From an uncultured Armatimonadota bacterium (GTDB taxonomy: Bacteria > Armatimonadota > Fimbriimonadia > Fimbriimonadales > Fimbriimonadaceae), in assembly GCA_903899015.1 (NCBI GenBank), contig CAIUHP010000043.1:62001-126000 (forward strand): 64,000 bases of DNA. Reading direction: 5' to 3'. The translations under genes were made by a program, and so were the position numbers. A model generated the notes under the pieces. That model did not search any database, was not told where the DNA came from, and saw only the letters and a list, made by a program, of their open reading frames with translations. This document shows, in pieces, positions 61,505 through 64,000 of the stretch. How positions within the stretch are numbered: the first letter of the stretch is position 1; each line of letters begins with the position of its first letter.

Positions 61505-63826
61505 TCATTTTTTGACGAGTGCACATGCCGCGATCAAGAACAGCTCATCAACCGGTTGTTCCACCAGCGGATTCAACCATTCGTATCCGGTTGCCTTTTC
61601 CAGCGCAGCCAAGGCACTCCCTTCATTTCCGCCTGCATACCTTTCAAGGGCTACTCGAACGCGCGGGTTACTTCGAGCCAGCGGTTTCAAAATTTCCATG
61701 AGAGCCGTGTCTCGATCCATGCCTTCTCTTAAAATCAATCGATAGGCATCCTGCTCAACACCCAACAAACTGGCGACTCCTAGGAGACACCTTCTTCGAG
61801 TGATGATTGAGTCGCAAGTCTGAGCCTCTTTGAGAATCAGAGGGAGGTCTGAAATTGTTCCAACAACCCCTAAGGCGTACGCCAATTCGCTTGAAGCCTC
61901 GTCGTTAAAATCAGTCACTGCTTGGCGAAGGTGTGGCCCCGCACTCATGATACGAAGTTCGGCCGCGGCTTCTGCAGCGGCGATTCGAACACTTGGCCAA
62001 GGATCATGGAGAGCGTCGCAGATGACAGAATCCGAGTTATGCGAACCTAACCACCGCAATGCTTGTAGTGCTGAACGACGCAAATCGGGATCATTTGGAT
62101 CCGCCGCCGCCCGATTCAGCGCATGGGTAGCAAAGTCAGAACTGGGGTCCGCAATTCGACCCAGAGCATTCGCAGCCGCCCGTCGAAGAAATGGACGAGG
62201 ACTTTCAAGCGTCTTCACAAGCGCAGGAATGGCATGAGGATCACCCAAGATACCGAGCGCCCAAATTGTTTCCTCTTCCAGAAGATCTGGATGATCTTCG
62301 ATTTGGTGGATGAGTTCACTAGTTGCTCTCGGGTCCCTCAGCCGAGCGAGGGCCGAAGCAGCTTGACGACGAACTCTGGGAAGTGGGTCGTGTAAGGCCT
62401 TGATAATCTCGTCGGAAGCAAGGGCCGTGCCTTCTGCTCCAACACTCTCAATTGCGTGCTCTCGCACGCTTGCATCTGAGGTTCGACTCAATTCGCGCAT
62501 CGCGCGATAGCCTCTCGGCGTGATGGTTCGCAGGTCCCGCCATGTGGTCTTTACTCCGCTTGCCCCTTCTTCTTGGACTTGAAGCAGGACAATAACAGTG
62601 ACAATGCGCATGAGTGCGCCAACGACAAAGACTGTTTTGTAAGCGACTTCAGGAATCTCGTGCGCTCGCAGGGCTGCCATTAGGAAGGCACCCAAGAGCG
62701 GCGAGATACCACCCATGATCGCTGTCACTGTCATTCCTGAGCCAATATAGTTGGCTCGATCACGCACGTTTGCCGTCGTCAACATGATGTTGAACTGGCA
62801 AATATTGATGCCGCTCCAGGCGATCCCCATGAAAAAGCTCGTTGTGAGCAAAATCCATTCGTTATAGGCGGTTCGACCAGGAACGCAAAAAACCCATGGT
62901 AGCGGATTAAGCGCGAGAGCAAGCCCGGCGATGATTAGTGCGGGTTTATTCCCATACTTGTCTGAGAGAAATCCCCAGAATTTTGCAGACAGTACTTGGC
63001 CTACCGCTTGCACGGTCGTTGCGCCGACTAAAACGACGAAACTAAGCGATAGTGTCTCGCGACCAAATGCGAAGTAGAAGTTTCCCGCAAACGTCTGCCC
63101 CATCGTCGCGACACCCAGAAAGAGAAGAACGCCGCGGAATTGCTTGTCGCCGAATGGAGCACCTATCGCAAGAATGCCATCCTTCAAGCCTTGTCGAATT
63201 GGATTTTCGCGAGGAAGATCTTGCATCCGAGAAAAGGCAATAAAACTAATTACGGAGAACCCAATTCCGATGGCGTAGATCAGAGCAAATCCGACGTCAG
63301 GATTTCCACCCGTTCGAATCATGTCTAGGACAAATGCACCCAGAATTCCAACCGTGGCACCCACCGCAGTCAAAACCGCGTTTCTACGACTGAAATAGAA
63401 TCCAATCGAATTGGCTGGGACCATCTCCGCTAGCCAATCGTTGTAGATCGGATTGACCATCATGGACGACACCGACGCAATCAGGACGCAAGCCGTAAGC
63501 AGAGTTAATTTGGCCGCGTTCGGGATGTGAAGGAAAGGCAGTATGACGAGTGGGACATACATAACCCTCCAAATCAAGCCTCCCGGCAAAACATATCGTT
63601 TGTAAGAGGGAAAACTGCGTCCCCAAATTGCACCTGGAATCTGAAGAATTCCAACCAGGTTTGGAATCGCGGTTAGTAAGCCAATCCAGAGGTCCGAACC
63701 CCCAAGCCTCTGGACGAATCCGACGAGGAAAGCTCCGGTCACGAGTGTGCCAAATGCCGTCGCAAAAGCGCCGTCGGCATTTGCCAACCGAAGACTCCTT
63801 AGATTTTCAAGGCGATTGACTGCCAC
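61505..63826 (-). CDS. MFS transporter fused to C-terminal HEAT repeats
   Basis: A 773-residue protein from GTG. Residues about 15-410 make 11-12 membrane segments of major facilitator type (LVGFVQRLGGSDLWIGLLTA, FWGFLSDKYGNKPALIIAG). After a linker, about residues 440-740 form HEAT/PBS-lyase-like repeats (IIKALHDPLPRVRRQAASALARLRD, in part: DPLPRVRRQAASALARLRD; RPFLRRAAANALGRIAD; DPWPSVRIAAAEAAAELR). The fusion places a protein-interaction solenoid in the cytoplasm. Substrate and partner unknown. Weak ribosome site; the 174 bases upstream to the window end show no gene. Confidence 0.85.
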   Translation of the reverse strand: MAVNRLENLRSLRLANADGAFATAFGTLVTGAFLVGFVQRLGGSDLWIGLLTAIPNLVGILQIPGAIWGRSFPSYKRYVLPGGLIWRVMYVPLVILPFLHIPNAAKLTLLTACVLIASVSSMMVNPIYNDWLAEMVPANSIGFYFSRRNAVLTAVGATVGILGAFVLDMIRTGGNPDVGFALIYAIGIGFSVISFIAFSRMQDLPRENPIRQGLKDGILAIGAPFGDKQFRGVLLFLGVATMGQTFAGNFYFAFGRETLSLSFVVLVGATTVQAVGQVLSAKFWGFLSDKYGNKPALIIAGLALALNPLPWVFCVPGRTAYNEWILLTTSFFMGIAWSGINICQFNIMLTTANVRDRANYIGSGMTVTAIMGGISPLLGAFLMAALRAHEIPEVAYKTVFVVGALMRIVTVIVLLQVQEEGASGVKTTWRDLRTITPRGYRAMRELSRTSDASVREHAIESVGAEGTALASDEIIKALHDPLPRVRRQAASALARLRDPRATSELIHQIEDHPDLLEEETIWALGILGDPHAIPALVKTLESPRPFLRRAAANALGRIADPSSDFATHALNRAAADPNDPDLRRSALQALRWLGSHNSDSVICDALHDPWPSVRIAAAEAAAELRIMSAGPHLRQAVTDFNDEASSELAYALGVVGTISDLPLILKEAQTCDSIITRRRCLLGVASLLGVEQDAYRLILREGMDRDTALMEILKPLARSNPRVRVALERYAGGNEGSALAALEKATGYEWLNPLVEQPVDELFLIAACALVKK

Positions 63827-64000
63827 GTGATTAGGGAGATTGTGACACTTTGTCTAAGGATCTAGGGGCAGAAACGTGATCTTCCCGACGAACGTTTAAT
63901 ACTCAAACGAACATTTCTGCTCGGCATTCCCAAGTCATATTTCAGAATCCTGAGCCCAGACCACATTGTAATATAGACGGGTGACCTCCCTTATATGCGT

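Noticed and set aside
1-64000. CRISPR array or gRAMP/Cas genes linked to the TPR-CHAT protease
   Set aside because: No direct repeat array with regular spacers and no Cas-like protein is visible, so the CHAT locus is not annotated as a Craspase.
1-64000. tRNA or rRNA genes
   Set aside because: No stretch with a T-loop/anticodon pattern or rRNA-like conserved core was found in the gaps; most gaps are shorter than 210 bases.

Overview
The window is compact bacterial DNA with about 50 protein genes, no rRNA or tRNA that I can recognise, no CRISPR array and no insertion sequence with a transposase. Arg codon CGA is frequent, many genes start without a Shine-Dalgarno sequence behind a TANNNT hexamer, and there are secreted stalk-type proteins with a copper-amine-oxidase N-terminal-like domain, GH172, NamZ and BBP2-type porin genes. 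Together these suggest an Armatimonadota-like (Fimbriimonadia-like) diderm heterotroph. This placement is an inference from gene content, not a phylogeny.

Layout. 461-10379 (minus) is a catabolic cluster for a sugar acid or decorated sugar: an FAH-fold enzyme and a YjhG/YagF-type D-xylonate dehydratase (non-phosphorylative pentose oxidation), an SSS symporter, a sulfotransferase, a xylose-isomerase-like TIM barrel, a sulfatase-fold hydrolase whose nucleophile position is Thr, and two Gfo/Idh/MocA dehydrogenases. A 118-bp palindromic MITE-like element lies inside it. 10585-14774 holds an SGNH hydrolase, an Fe-S L-serine dehydratase, a small unknown gene and a luciferase-like oxidoreductase. 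14949-18129 is a probable aminophosphonate module (OPA-type MFS carrier, phosphonatase-like HAD, FAD amine oxidase). 18126-25820 carries an antiporter, a HhH-GPD glycosylase, an HD-GYP response regulator, a large hybrid histidine kinase and a serine hydrolase. 25848-30740 holds a phytanoyl-CoA dioxygenase-like enzyme, mtnA, a PhoPQ-type hydrolase and a secreted stalk-domain protein.

30853-33886 is a tightly coupled operon of an unknown protein, fumarylacetoacetase and a DapA-family lyase. 34082-41143 is housekeeping: ANTAR regulator, HIT, uracil-DNA glycosylase, M1 aminopeptidase, purK, fabI and glutamate formimidoyltransferase. 41200-45446 has a ribose-type ABC binding protein and permease (no ATPase seen) divergent from a GH172 enzyme. 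45525-50498 is the most striking locus: an operon of ECF-like sigma factor, zinc-finger anti-sigma-like protein, TPR-CHAT caspase-like protease and secreted subtilisin, overlapping or closely spaced throughout. It resembles in logic, but not in CRISPR context, the TPR-CHAT/sigma relay of Craspase systems. A divergent lipoprotein follows.

52246-57689 includes an A-type Fe-S carrier with an unusual Cys/Gly-rich tail, a porin, a nitrogen module (possible small secreted peptide, amtB, glnK) with a sigma-54-like promoter, a ferredoxin and a GbsR/MarR-type regulator. 57686-63826 has nadA, a NamZ-like muramidase, a c-di-AMP receptor coupled to holB, and an MFS carrier fused to HEAT repeats.
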